A stretch of DNA of 57,581 nt from Roseibium sp. (lineage in GTDB: Bacteria; Pseudomonadota; Alphaproteobacteria; Rhizobiales; Stappiaceae): the NCBI GenBank assembly GCA_017643925.1, contig JAEPML010000027.1, forward strand, positions 1-57,581. The letters are read 5' to 3'. Both the position numbers and the translations under genes were made by a program. Below, piece after piece: positions 1 to 8,567 of the stretch. The notes beneath the pieces are model-generated. The model searched no databases. It saw nothing but the letters and a program-made list of their open reading frames with translations, and was not told the origin of the DNA. Position 1 is the stretch's first letter. Every line of letters starts with the position of its first letter.

Positions 1-1
1 C

Positions 2-1084
2 AATGTTGGTCTGGCCACGGCCCTGGGCGGTGTGATCGGGGCCGGTGTGCGCGGAGCTGTTGAGCTGCCTGGCACGATCCGACGCCAATTGTCCCGGCGG
101 CCGGATCCGCGCCTCCAAGCGCCTGGGCCGGAAAAGATCGTGGACGATCTAAATCCTGTTCGTGATGACCTGTCCCCTGCCACTCGTGCGGCGGTGGATG
201 TGGTGGACCAGGAGCGGGCGGTCAGTTCTTCCATCCGCTCCGAGTTCGGCGATGACTTCGGTGCTGACCTGGTGCAAGCCATGGAAGGGGCCGAGCGGTT
301 CACGGATCTGATCGACCAGCCCTTGCCCGACAGGTTTGTACCCCAGGGCGCACCACGGCGAACCGTCACCCGTCCGCCCTCCCTGACCGAATTTCTGGCC
401 AAGGGCGGGCTGAAGGACGAGGGCGGTGAGTTGGCCGCGATGGACCTGGACAAGCTGGCAATTCCCGGATCCGGACGCCTTGTCCGCAAGGAAGGGGGCG
501 TTCCCCTGGATCGCGCCCGGGAGGCTGCTGCCGAGGCGGGTTATATTCACGGCTATGGAGGCCGTGAAGCCGCAATGGCAAATTCTACTGTTGACGATCT
601 TCTCGCTGCACTTCGGGAAGAGCAGGCAGGAAACCGGGTCTATGCCCTTGGTGATGATACCCAGGCATTGCGCTGGCGGGAGGAAGGCGAGGCTATCGAG
701 GCGCACCAGGCGCGCGAGGTGGCCCGTCGGGAGATCTACGAGATTTCGGGTGGCCGGTTGACGCCGGACGAAAGCGCCCGGGCCATGCGCCTGGTGGACG
801 GCGGAATGGATCCTGATGAAGCTGTTGAACGTGTTTTCCTCTACGAGGACACGTCGCCGCTGGAGGGCCGGATCGAGCCGTTTGAACCCGACAGCACGGA
901 ATATTCCGCCCAGGTTGACGGCCTGGAAAACCAGATCGACCTGGACGCCGAGATCGTCGATCTCCTGAGCGTTGACGACAAAGGCCGCATCATTGCGAAC
1001 GGCCGAACCGTCGGCGAAGCCCTGGAGGAAGCGGACCGGGGCCTGTTCCTTTCTGAAATCGTGGAGGCATGCAGACCAGCATGA
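2..1084 (+). CDS. Prophage structural/ejection-type protein, 5' end outside the window
   Basis: The frame is open from the first bases of the window, so the visible 360 residues are only the C-terminal part of a larger protein. The first visible residues are a Gly/Ala-rich hydrophobic stretch, and the rest is polar and acidic with many Asp/Glu-Arg pairs and no enzyme motif I recognise. It overlaps the next gene by ATGA (1081-1084), which implies translational coupling. Its place upstream of another large virion-type protein and a tail fibre suggests an internal virion or DNA-ejection protein. That role is inferred from context only. Confidence 0.6.
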   Translation, partial: NVGLATALGGVIGAGVRGAVELPGTIRRQLSRRPDPRLQAPGPEKIVDDLNPVRDDLSPATRAAVDVVDQERAVSSSIRSEFGDDFGADLVQAMEGAERFTDLIDQPLPDRFVPQGAPRRTVTRPPSLTEFLAKGGLKDEGGELAAMDLDKLAIPGSGRLVRKEGGVPLDRAREAAAEAGYIHGYGGREAAMANSTVDDLLAALREEQAGNRVYALGDDTQALRWREEGEAIEAHQAREVARREIYEISGGRLTPDESARAMRLVDGGMDPDEAVERVFLYEDTSPLEGRIEPFEPDSTEYSAQVDGLENQIDLDAEIVDLLSVDDKGRIIANGRTVGEALEEADRGLFLSEIVEACRPA

Positions 1085-3600
1085 GCATTGATCACTGTTT
1101 GGTAAATGCCATTGAACAAGGCTCGATCTCCGAGCGTGAAGGTGAAATAGTCCGCCAGCTCTACGAGGGCTATCGCAAGCGGGCTTCTGCCGGAGGAACG
1201 GCAGATGCCGATCTGAGCGCGCAAGCCAAAACGGCCGAACGGCTGGCCGCTGATGCTACCCAGAAGCGGCGGCGGACCTTGCTCCAGGCAAGGGCACAAG
1301 AACGTGTTGTGAGCGATACATTGTCGTATCAGACCGCCAAGGGCGAGCAGGATATTGCCGAGGGCACAATTGCGCTTCTTGAGCATTACGGCACCGCGCC
1401 ATATCAGTCCCTGGAAGGCCTGAGAAAATCGATAGTCGGCCAGGCGCATGCCGAACTGGCCGAGCTTCTTGAGAAGTTCGAGCGCACCAAGCTGACCGGC
1501 CAAACGCCTGACAAGGCGGACCTGGACAATATCGTGCGCGAGGCGTTCGGCGAGGCAACCGGCGATCCGGCCGCAAAAGCCCTGGCCAGTGCCTGGACGG
1601 ATGTCGCGGACGGCATGCGCCAGCGGTTCAACCGTGCAGGTGGCGACATTGGCAAACTGGAGAACTGGGGCTTGCCGCAGGTTCATGATGGCAAGGCTTT
1701 GCTGCGCGCGGGCAAGGACACCTGGAAAGGGGCGATACGCGGCCGCCTGGATCTCTCCCGGATGCGCCATCCCGTGACGGATGACGCGATCCTGGATTTC
1801 GAGATTGACGAGATCCTTGATCGTGTCTGGGACGATATTGTTACCAACGGTTGGGCCAGCCGGGATCCGAGCCAGGTGCAAACCGGGCGCGGTGCGATTG
1901 CCAGTCAACACGCCGAGCATCGGTTCCTGATCTTCAAGTCTGCTGACGACTGGCTGGCCTATCAGCGCGACTATGGTCAGGGCGATCCGTTCGCGGCGAT
2001 GATGAACCACATCAACACCATGGCTCGGGACATCGCCGCCATTGAGCGCCTGGGGCCAAACCCGCAAGCCATGCTGACTTTCCTGAAGCAGCGGATTGAG
2101 CAGGCGGGCCAGGCCAAGCAGAAGGGGGACGCCGTACCCTTTGCCGGTTGGAAGGCCCGGGCAGATGCGCGTTCGCGCGGCAAGATTTCCACGATTGACA
2201 ACATGTGGGAAGCCTATCGCGGCAATGCGGAAGTGGCTGTTGATACCCATGCCGCAACGGCCTTTTCGATTACCCACAACTGGTTGACCTCGGCGATCCT
2301 GGGCGGGGCGGTCATATCAGCCTTGCCGACGGATCCGATTTATCAAAAGCTGGCACGTTCCTATGCCGGGATCCCGGCTTTGGGCGAGGCGCGCGAGTTG
2401 GTATCAGCACTCGGCAAGGGCTCGCGAATGGAAGCCGTGCGCGGCGGTCTGATCCTTGATAGCGCCATGCATGTGTTTGGCACCCAGGCGCGCTACGTCG
2501 GAACGCTCTCCGGACCGGCCTGGTCCAGGTGGTTGCCGGACCGGGTCCTGGCCTGGCAAGGCCTGACAGCCTGGACGCAAGCCGGTCGCCATTCGTTCGG
2601 CCTGAGTTTCCAGGGCATGCTGGCGGACCGTGCTGGCAAGAGCCTGGCCGAGCTGAAGGCCGCCAAGAAAGGCACCCTGGAACGAGCGACGGCCAACACC
2701 CTAGAGCGGTGGGGGATCTCGGCCGAGGATTGGGATCTGATCCGCAAAGCGCGGCTCCACGAGCGGGAAGGCGCGACCTTCCTGCGTCCAAACGAAATCT
2801 CGGAAATTGACGAGCACCTGGCCGAACGGATCCAGGAAATGATCCTGATGGAAACCGAATACGCGGTGCCGAGTAGCACATTGCGCGGCCGGGCCTTCAT
2901 GCGCTTCGGCACCAAGCCGGGGACGCTCTGGGGCGAGATCGTTCGCTCGGCCGGAATGTTCAAGTCATTTGCGGTGACCTATGCGCTTTTGTACGGCGGG
3001 CGCACCTGGCGCGAGTTCGGGCAGTCAAAGGCGGCCGGAGCCGGGTACGCGTCAGCGGTTTTCCTGACAACGGCAATGGGTGGTGCACTCTCGCTCTGGC
3101 TGAAAGACATCCTAGCCGGTCGGGATCCTCGACCGATCAACGGCAAGGACGGCAATCCGCTGCCGTTCTTCGGCCAGGCGGTCATGCAGGGCGGTGGCTT
3201 CGGGATCTATGGGGATTTCATCCTGGGGGACGTGAACCGGTACGGCGGCGGCCTGGCGGACATGATTGGCGGGCCGGTGGTCGATACCCTGAACGACTTC
3301 CGCAACCTGACGCTCGGCAACGCCATTCAGTTTGCCAGCGGGGAGACAACCAATGCGGCCGAGGAAACCCGGCGATTTGTCCAAAAAAATACGCCCGGCC
3401 GTTCGCTCTGGTTCCTGCGCCTGGCCTATGACCGGGTGCTTATGGACAATCTGAGGCGTTTGACGGATCCGCGGGCCGACAAGGCATTTCGGCGCAAGAG
3501 CCGTTATGTCAGCGATCTCGGGACGGATACCTGGTGGTCACCTGGTCAAACGGTTCCGGAGCGTGCTCCAGAGCTGGATGTGTTGCGGCCCGGCAGCTGA
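1081..3600 (+). CDS. Large prophage virion protein (internal/ejection-type)
   Basis: 839 residues, mostly helical and Ala/Glu/Arg-rich in the first 300. A hydrophobic segment follows around residues 630-680, then a glycine-rich C-terminal part (motifs GGGFGIYGDF and DTWWSPGQ) of a kind I associate with very large structural or internal virion proteins of T7-like and related phages. I chose ATG 1081 because it overlaps the upstream stop codon (ATGA). ATG 1069 is also in frame, but its GGAGG is only one base away. The gene lies between another virion-type gene and the tail fibre. The family name is not certain; portal or capsid functions are unlikely because none of their usual motifs is seen. 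Confidence 0.7.
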   Translation: MSIDHCLVNAIEQGSISEREGEIVRQLYEGYRKRASAGGTADADLSAQAKTAERLAADATQKRRRTLLQARAQERVVSDTLSYQTAKGEQDIAEGTIALLEHYGTAPYQSLEGLRKSIVGQAHAELAELLEKFERTKLTGQTPDKADLDNIVREAFGEATGDPAAKALASAWTDVADGMRQRFNRAGGDIGKLENWGLPQVHDGKALLRAGKDTWKGAIRGRLDLSRMRHPVTDDAILDFEIDEILDRVWDDIVTNGWASRDPSQVQTGRGAIASQHAEHRFLIFKSADDWLAYQRDYGQGDPFAAMMNHINTMARDIAAIERLGPNPQAMLTFLKQRIEQAGQAKQKGDAVPFAGWKARADARSRGKISTIDNMWEAYRGNAEVAVDTHAATAFSITHNWLTSAILGGAVISALPTDPIYQKLARSYAGIPALGEARELVSALGKGSRMEAVRGGLILDSAMHVFGTQARYVGTLSGPAWSRWLPDRVLAWQGLTAWTQAGRHSFGLSFQGMLADRAGKSLAELKAAKKGTLERATANTLERWGISAEDWDLIRKARLHEREGATFLRPNEISEIDEHLAERIQEMILMETEYAVPSSTLRGRAFMRFGTKPGTLWGEIVRSAGMFKSFAVTYALLYGGRTWREFGQSKAAGAGYASAVFLTTAMGGALSLWLKDILAGRDPRPINGKDGNPLPFFGQAVMQGGGFGIYGDFILGDVNRYGGGLADMIGGPVVDTLNDFRNLTLGNAIQFASGETTNAAEETRRFVQKNTPGRSLWFLRLAYDRVLMDNLRRLTDPRADKAFRRKSRYVSDLGTDTWWSPGQTVPERAPELDVLRPGS

Positions 3601-3670
3601 CAGGATCTGATCCCACTTAACCCTTGCCTGAAAGCCTGATCATCGGGCGGTCAATAGGAGACCGCCTGAA

Positions 3671-6226
3671 ATGTCACAGCCCTATCCGCTTCCCCGTGAA
3701 ACACGCTCGTCGGGGGCAAGTGCCTTTGATGGATTGACGGCCGTGTATGGGCCGTTCGATTTCAAGATCTTCGACTTGGAAGATGTGGCGGTTTACATCA
3801 AGCACGCCGGCGAAGACAGCTATACCAGAACGGATGCAGTCACTGTCACTAAGACGACTGGACTTCCCTATGATACCTTCTCGGTGGCCTTTGACACCGT
3901 TCATCCTGCAACCAGCAGCTATATTGTGCGCGGCGAGCGGACACCTGAACGCTCTGCCGCCGTCGTTAAGGGCGGTGGTATTGATACTGCTGCGCTGGAA
4001 AAGGAACTGTCCAAAATTGCTGTCGAGGGACAGGAGCTTCGGCGGGATGTTCTTGAAGCAATTCGTGTCCAGGTCGGAACGCCAGGCGCAATGGTCGGTG
4101 ATATTCCCGCTGGACATGCAATTGTCATGGGAGAAGATGGAAACCTGGTGAGCGGCGGTTCATTGCTGCTGACGGACTTTAGGGGAGGGTGGAGTGCGAT
4201 TGAAACCTACACGCGGGGCTCTCAAGTTAGCAAAGGCAATAAGCTGTTTTTTTTGGCAGCGGACACGTCCCTAGGCGAAGATCCGGAGCTGGGTGATCCC
4301 TGGCAACTTGTCCAGGATTTTGACCAGCTCTCCCTGGTTCCAGATGACGCCAGCCTTGGGAACGCCAAGTTAGCGGACATGTCCACGCAGCGGCTTAAGG
4401 GGAGGCTCTCCGACGGCTCGGGAGCGCCCGAAGATCTGGACCCTGCCGATGTGCGGCGGATGCTTGACATCGCGCCTTATCCGCGTGGTCAGGTCCCGTA
4501 TCTTTCCAGTACGGTCGATAGTGGAAGCTATGAGCATTTTCCTGTCCAGTCGGCAGGTCCTGACAAGCTCGGCGTTCTTTACAAGCGTGGGCCGCAGCAC
4601 AACAGCGCACATGATACAGCCGTGGCGAGCGCGCAAAGTTTTTCCTCCGGTGGTACTCAATTGTTTTCCATCGACGGTGCATTGGCTTCCGGCGGTGTCG
4701 CAGCGCCGCCCCAACGGACAAAGGTCCGGCTTGTATTCAGCGCCGACGAGACCGGCAGAACTTTCACCATCAGTGGCACATTGAACAGTGTGCCAGTGTT
4801 GGAGAATGTTTCGGGCGGTGCGGCGGGAACTGTGGTTGATACGGTTTCACAATTCGATGAAGTCGATGGTGCCCAGACTGACGATGACACCGCCGGTACC
4901 GTCAGCATCGGCTTTCGAATGGTTCCGCAAAACCTGTCCTTCAAGTGGACCAAAACCGGCGGTGCGAGCTGGTCTGATCGCATTGACGTGTTTGATGGAG
5001 ACACTGACCAGCGCGTCTACTACTGGGGCGCGCTCGGTGCGATGGACGATGGTTCTTTCATTGCCCTCGCCTCCGAATGCGACATTCCAACGGAAACCTA
5101 TCGGGCACTCATGAAACCATCGCCTGACGGTGAGGACTGGTCTGCGCCGGCCGTGGAAATCAATGTGACCGGCGATGTCCCCTCCGTTGTTGAATTTTTT
5201 GGAGACGTGCAGAAATCTCCCTCCGGCCGTCTCTTTGTTGGCGCCTATGACGGTGACGAAAGCTTTGTCATGTATTCAGACGACCGGGGAGCCAACTGGG
5301 TTTCCCGCCGTGTGATCCTGGATGGAGCACAGACGCATTCGGAAATCACGCCTGTCATGCTGGACGAAAAGAGGGGGATTGCGATCACCCGGATCGACAA
5401 TCTGACGGGCTCGCTGGTGCAGTCAAAAACCCTGGACGGGGGCGATACCTGGACAGACATGGGGCAGACCAATCTGCCTGTGACCGGCGGTTACAAGTCG
5501 CATGATCTGTCCACGATCTGGGTTGACGGCATTCAGTATATCGTCATGACCTACATGATCCGGGACAGCGGATCCGCTCCGGCAGACAATCCGGACACGA
5601 TTGCACTGGTCTTCGTGGAAGCTGAAAAGGCATTGACCTCTGCCGACAATTGGAGCCAGGAAAAAACGATTGTCACCGGAGTGGAAGATCTCTCCGGTTA
5701 TCCATCGCTCTGGATCCACCCGCAATCGGGGATCGGTCTGCTCGCCTATGGGCAGGAAACAACCTACTATTACGCCGCCCAGGTCCTGACAAAGCGCATT
5801 GATGTTGCGGATCTCATCAAACAGGACACCTGGACGCCGGTGCTGACGGCTGTGACACCGGGTGATCTCGCAGTCACCTATTCAGCGCAGCGTGGCGAGG
5901 TCGTTCGGAACGGCAAACTTATCACTGCGTTTTTCGAGATCGTCACAAGCGCATTCACCCACACGACCGCATCGGGTGCCCTGACGATCGATGGTCTGCC
6001 CAACCAGGCCAATGCCGACGGTCAGACCCTGACGGGCTCGCTTGAGTGGTCGGGAATTACGAGAGCAGGTTACACGCAACTCGCTGCCCGTGTTGGACCT
6101 AATGGAAAGTCATTTTTGTTCCGCGCCAGCGGCTCAGCCAAGAACGCATCCAACATCAACATCACCGATCTGCCGACAGGCGGCTCCGTGCGGTTGATTG
6201 GCGTGATCCACTACAGGGCGAAGTAA
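3671..6226 (+). CDS. Phage tail fibre/tailspike with sialidase-like Asp-box propeller
   Basis: 851 residues. The N-terminal ~130 residues (VYGPFDFKIFDLEDVAVYI region) match the type of domain that anchors T7-like tail fibres to the virion, followed by a coiled-coil-like stretch near 105-140. The central part carries three Asp-box motifs (S/T-x-D-x-G-x-x-W pattern) near residues 482, 535 and 587, about 52 residues apart, which is the spacing seen in sialidase-type beta-propellers. The last ~130 residues are beta-rich and Gly/Thr/Ser-rich, as in receptor-binding tips. AGGAG precedes the ATG. It probably recognises, and perhaps cleaves, a host surface glycan; catalytic residues were not confirmed. 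Confidence 0.85.
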   Translation: MSQPYPLPRETRSSGASAFDGLTAVYGPFDFKIFDLEDVAVYIKHAGEDSYTRTDAVTVTKTTGLPYDTFSVAFDTVHPATSSYIVRGERTPERSAAVVKGGGIDTAALEKELSKIAVEGQELRRDVLEAIRVQVGTPGAMVGDIPAGHAIVMGEDGNLVSGGSLLLTDFRGGWSAIETYTRGSQVSKGNKLFFLAADTSLGEDPELGDPWQLVQDFDQLSLVPDDASLGNAKLADMSTQRLKGRLSDGSGAPEDLDPADVRRMLDIAPYPRGQVPYLSSTVDSGSYEHFPVQSAGPDKLGVLYKRGPQHNSAHDTAVASAQSFSSGGTQLFSIDGALASGGVAAPPQRTKVRLVFSADETGRTFTISGTLNSVPVLENVSGGAAGTVVDTVSQFDEVDGAQTDDDTAGTVSIGFRMVPQNLSFKWTKTGGASWSDRIDVFDGDTDQRVYYWGALGAMDDGSFIALASECDIPTETYRALMKPSPDGEDWSAPAVEINVTGDVPSVVEFFGDVQKSPSGRLFVGAYDGDESFVMYSDDRGANWVSRRVILDGAQTHSEITPVMLDEKRGIAITRIDNLTGSLVQSKTLDGGDTWTDMGQTNLPVTGGYKSHDLSTIWVDGIQYIVMTYMIRDSGSAPADNPDTIALVFVEAEKALTSADNWSQEKTIVTGVEDLSGYPSLWIHPQSGIGLLAYGQETTYYYAAQVLTKRIDVADLIKQDTWTPVLTAVTPGDLAVTYSAQRGEVVRNGKLITAFFEIVTSAFTHTTASGALTIDGLPNQANADGQTLTGSLEWSGITRAGYTQLAARVGPNGKSFLFRASGSAKNASNINITDLPTGGSVRLIGVIHYRAK

Positions 6227-6229
6227 ACA

Positions 6230-6760
6230 CTAGTCATAGGGGACCACGTTAAACTTTCTTTCCCAACTCGGATTTCTAATTAACAACAGCTCTCTGGTGA
6301 CATGAATGAGGTAAGGATCAAACTGTTGAATTTTGCGTTTCCCTCTAGCTGGAGGGTAGCGCATCGTAAGATAGAAGTTTCGGCTAAGTTTAAGTGCCTG
6401 CTCAAAATTCGCGTTTACTATTCCGAGTTTCTCTCTGGCGTTTCTGTCGTTTAGGGTTCTTCTGCTGGGCTTTTCGTATCGTTCCTTGAGATCCAGTCTT
6501 GTGTCTTGGGTTAGATAATCAACCAACCGGTCTATCTCATGTATCGCCGGAAAACTGCCGCGTTCCTGCATGATCATAGCTTTGAGATAAAGCTCTAGGG
6601 CGAGAGCTGCGTTTGTAAAGCCCGAAACAATAAACGGATCTCCGGCTACTCCTCGCGCTTGTTGCTGCGCACAAAGTAGGCTCGTTTCTGCAAAATTTTG
6701 AGCCCATAAATACAAGTCGGTGGGGTCATTTGAGTACATTTTCGGACCGTTGGCCGCCAT
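6230..6760 (-). CDS. HEPN-like protein, prophage cargo gene
   Basis: 176 residues, all-helical appearance. The stretch ALELYLKAMIMQERG followed by AIHEIDRLVDYL resembles the helix-helix pattern of HEPN domains (conserved A/E-x-x-LK-A and a following H-x-x-x-L). The HEPN RNase motif R-x4-6-H is not evident, so it may be a non-catalytic or substrate-binding member. A strong purine-rich ribosome site (GAGGAGAGAGG) precedes the ATG. The gene is antisense to all neighbouring phage genes, ends three bases from the tail fibre stop, and is clearly poorer in G+C (52 of the first 120 bases counted). These features fit an independently expressed cargo gene; a defence or toxin role is only inference. Confidence 0.6.
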   Translation of the reverse strand: MAANGPKMYSNDPTDLYLWAQNFAETSLLCAQQQARGVAGDPFIVSGFTNAALALELYLKAMIMQERGSFPAIHEIDRLVDYLTQDTRLDLKERYEKPSRRTLNDRNAREKLGIVNANFEQALKLSRNFYLTMRYPPARGKRKIQQFDPYLIHVTRELLLIRNPSWERKFNVVPYD

Positions 6761-6845
6761 TTAGCCTCTCTCCTCTCAATTAACCTCGTCTGTGCCATTC
6801 CATAATTGCGATCAGAAACCAATCCGGCAACCGGAGATCGCGGGC

Positions 6846-7664
6846 ATGACAGCGCTGAATTTCGAAACATCTCTTGCCTGGACGCTGGTCCACGAGGGAG
6901 GTTACGTCAATCATCCCAAGGATCCAGGAGGCGCGACAAACAGGGGCGTCATCCAGCGCACCTACAACGCTTATCGTCACCGGATGGGCCTGGAGCCTCA
7001 GTCTGTAAAGCGCATCACGGAAGCCGAGGTGCGGGCGATCTACCGGGAGCAATACTGGAAAGCAGTTGCCGGCGATGCCCTCCCGGCCGGGGTTGACTAT
7101 GCCGTCTTTGACTACGGCGTGAACTCCGGACCAAGGCGGGCGGTGAAGGACCTTCAGCGCGTCGTCGGTGCGCGGCCGGACGGATGGGTTGGAAACGAGA
7201 CCCTGGCGGCCATGACGCAGACGGATCCGCAGGAGATCGTCCAAAAGCTCTGCAAGCGCCGCTTCCGCTTTGTCCAGGGCCTGAAGCATTGGAAACACTT
7301 CGGTCGGGGCTGGACGCGCCGGATCATGGGCGAACGCATGGGTGCGCAGAGCGATGATATCGGTGTGATTGATCGCGGCGTCATGCTGGCCAGGAACGAC
7401 GCAGTTGACACCACGGCCGTCCCGATCCCGGCACCCAAGGCCGAAGCTCCCGGGAAAGCCCTGGAGGAGGACGCCGGGGTCATCCAGGTTGTCCAGGAAG
7501 CGGCCAAGGATCCGAAATGGTTCGGGATCTTTGGCACGTTCGGATCCACCATTGCCACCATTGCCACAAGCTCCGGACCGGTCTCCTATGCCGTTGCTGC
7601 GGTCCTGGTCGTCGGGGGCGTCTACCTGGTCTATCGCCTGGAACGTGATCGGATCGCGGCATGA
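6846..7664 (+). CDS. GH108-type endolysin with C-terminal membrane anchor
   Basis: 272 residues. The N-terminal domain has the glycosyl hydrolase 108 signature: HEGGYVNHPKDPGGATNRGV with the presumed catalytic Glu at about residue 14, then a peptidoglycan-binding-like second half (YGVNSGPRRAVKDLQRVVG). The enzyme hydrolyses peptidoglycan at lysis. After a Pro/Ala/Glu-rich linker the last ~30 residues form one membrane helix ending in charged residues. I chose ATG 6846 because GGAG lies nine bases upstream; an in-frame codon at 6792 would add 18 residues without support. It overlaps the next gene by four bases, forming a lysis cassette. Confidence 0.85.
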   Translation: MTALNFETSLAWTLVHEGGYVNHPKDPGGATNRGVIQRTYNAYRHRMGLEPQSVKRITEAEVRAIYREQYWKAVAGDALPAGVDYAVFDYGVNSGPRRAVKDLQRVVGARPDGWVGNETLAAMTQTDPQEIVQKLCKRRFRFVQGLKHWKHFGRGWTRRIMGERMGAQSDDIGVIDRGVMLARNDAVDTTAVPIPAPKAEAPGKALEEDAGVIQVVQEAAKDPKWFGIFGTFGSTIATIATSSGPVSYAVAAVLVVGGVYLVYRLERDRIAA

Positions 7665-7912
7665 TCGCTAGGCTGTTCGGGTTTCTCTCGGGCTGGAAGG
7701 CCAAACTTGCCGCGCTGGGGGTAGTTGTCGCTGCCTTCGGCGCGGTCCTTTTGAAAGCCTACTTGGCAGGCAGGGCGGCCGCTCGCACGGCCGCTGACAA
7801 GGCCAGCCTGAAGGCGATGCGGAGACGGAAGGAAATCAATGATGAGGTGGAAGCCATGGGCCACGCCGATGTTGATAAGCGTTTTGCTGAGTACATGCGC
7901 GACGACAGGTAA
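7661..7912 (+). CDS. Inner-membrane spanin-like (Rz-type) lysis protein
   Basis: 83 residues. One N-terminal membrane helix (about residues 14-34) is followed by a charged Ala/Lys/Arg/Glu-rich helix, the topology of an inner-membrane spanin. It starts on the ATGA that ends the endolysin, and its last 74 bases are shared with another gene in a different frame (7839-8033) that looks like the partner outer-membrane spanin. In Rz/Rz1 systems the pair bridges the periplasm and disrupts the outer membrane after the endolysin has acted. The identification rests on size, topology and position, since spanins diverge too fast for sequence recognition. Confidence 0.65.
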   Translation: MIARLFGFLSGWKAKLAALGVVVAAFGAVLLKAYLAGRAAARTAADKASLKAMRRRKEINDEVEAMGHADVDKRFAEYMRDDR

Positions 7913-8033
7913 TTTCTGCGATGTTGCCGAGCCGATCAGGCCTTCAGTCAAGGACCAGGTCACCCACGGCACAAAGTCCCAGGTCGTGAAACACAACGAA
8001 TACGGCCGTGAGGCCTGCGGCTGGAGGTTCTGA
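7839..8033 (+). CDS. Rz1-like lipoprotein, overlapping the preceding spanin gene
   Basis: 64 residues, out of frame with and overlapping the end of the upstream gene. The N-terminus is basic then hydrophobic and reaches LLSTC, an imperfect lipobox with Cys at about residue 20. The rest is a short periplasmic-type sequence (FCDVAEPIRPS, then KHNEYGREACGW) that I associate with small genes of alphaproteobacterial phages. AAGGA lies five bases before the ATG. The stop overlaps the next start as TGATG. Lipid attachment is inferred; Thr at the -1 position is unusual for signal peptidase II. Confidence 0.6.
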   Translation: MMRWKPWATPMLISVLLSTCATTGNFCDVAEPIRPSVKDQVTHGTKSQVVKHNEYGREACGWRF

Positions 8034-8335
8034 TGGCTGATCAACGCAAGAGCATGTTCCAGGCCAGCTTCTCCCTGGGAAACCTCGTGGTCCTGGGGAC
8101 CATGATCGCCAGCCTGGCTGTTGGGTGGAGCAGGTTGGAAACCGGTCTGGCGCATCATGATGACCGGATCACCGAAACCGAACAAGAGCTGAAGGAACTG
8201 CGTCGAGATCAACGGGGTTTCGAAACCAGCGTTGCCGGACTGCGCAGCGACATGAAGCATTTACTGACCGAGATGGCGCGGACCCGCGAGACCATCGAAC
8301 GCCTGGAACGGGAACGCCGCTTGGGCTCGAAATAG
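8033..8335 (+). CDS. Phage membrane/coiled-coil protein of the lysis region
   Basis: 100 residues: a short polar head, one membrane helix at about residues 14-31, then a long amphipathic coiled coil (heptad-like Glu/Leu/Arg pattern to the end). GGAGG lies five bases before the ATG. It is the last gene of the prophage before the tRNA-derived attachment site. It could be a holin-associated or virion-membrane protein, or a second inner-membrane spanin. I do not recognise a specific family. Confidence 0.6.
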   Translation: MADQRKSMFQASFSLGNLVVLGTMIASLAVGWSRLETGLAHHDDRITETEQELKELRRDQRGFETSVAGLRSDMKHLLTEMARTRETIERLERERRLGSK

Positions 8336-8428
8336 GCCCTCTGATTGGTCGCCTGTGGATCAACAAAAATGCGTACGACCGGAGTGTTGACCTGCTGTAA
8401 GTTATTGAAAAATATGACTTTGGCAATA

Positions 8429-8474
8429 ACTCTTAATCAGCGGGTCTAGGGTTCGAGTCCCTACTCACCCACCA
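8429..8474 (+). other. Prophage attachment site: 3' portion of tRNA-Lys(CTT)
   Basis: This 46-base stretch matches the 3' part of a tRNA: anticodon loop CTCTTAA (anticodon CTT, Lys), 3' anticodon strand, variable loop, a T arm with the perfect stem TAGGG/CCCTA around TTCGAGT, 3' acceptor strand CTCACCC, and ACCA. The 5' half of the tRNA (acceptor, D arm) is absent upstream, where phage-type sequence runs directly into it. It is therefore not a complete tRNA gene but the copy left at one end of an element integrated into tRNA-Lys. The intact gene should be at the other prophage end, outside the window. Confidence 0.8.
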
Positions 8475-8567
8475 AATCTCCTCAATCGACAGAATTGCCT
8501 TGAGGCGCACTGCAGGTTTTGAAGCCGCGTGTGGGCCCGATCGTGCTTGGCGGGCGTCTGTGAGCAA

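Noticed and set aside
841..2277. 478-codon minus-strand frame over the prophage virion genes
   Set aside because: Antisense to both virion genes. The plus frames carry the protein-like features and coupling.
8400..8474. A complete tRNA gene
   Set aside because: No acceptor or D-arm sequence lies upstream; only the 3' part is present.
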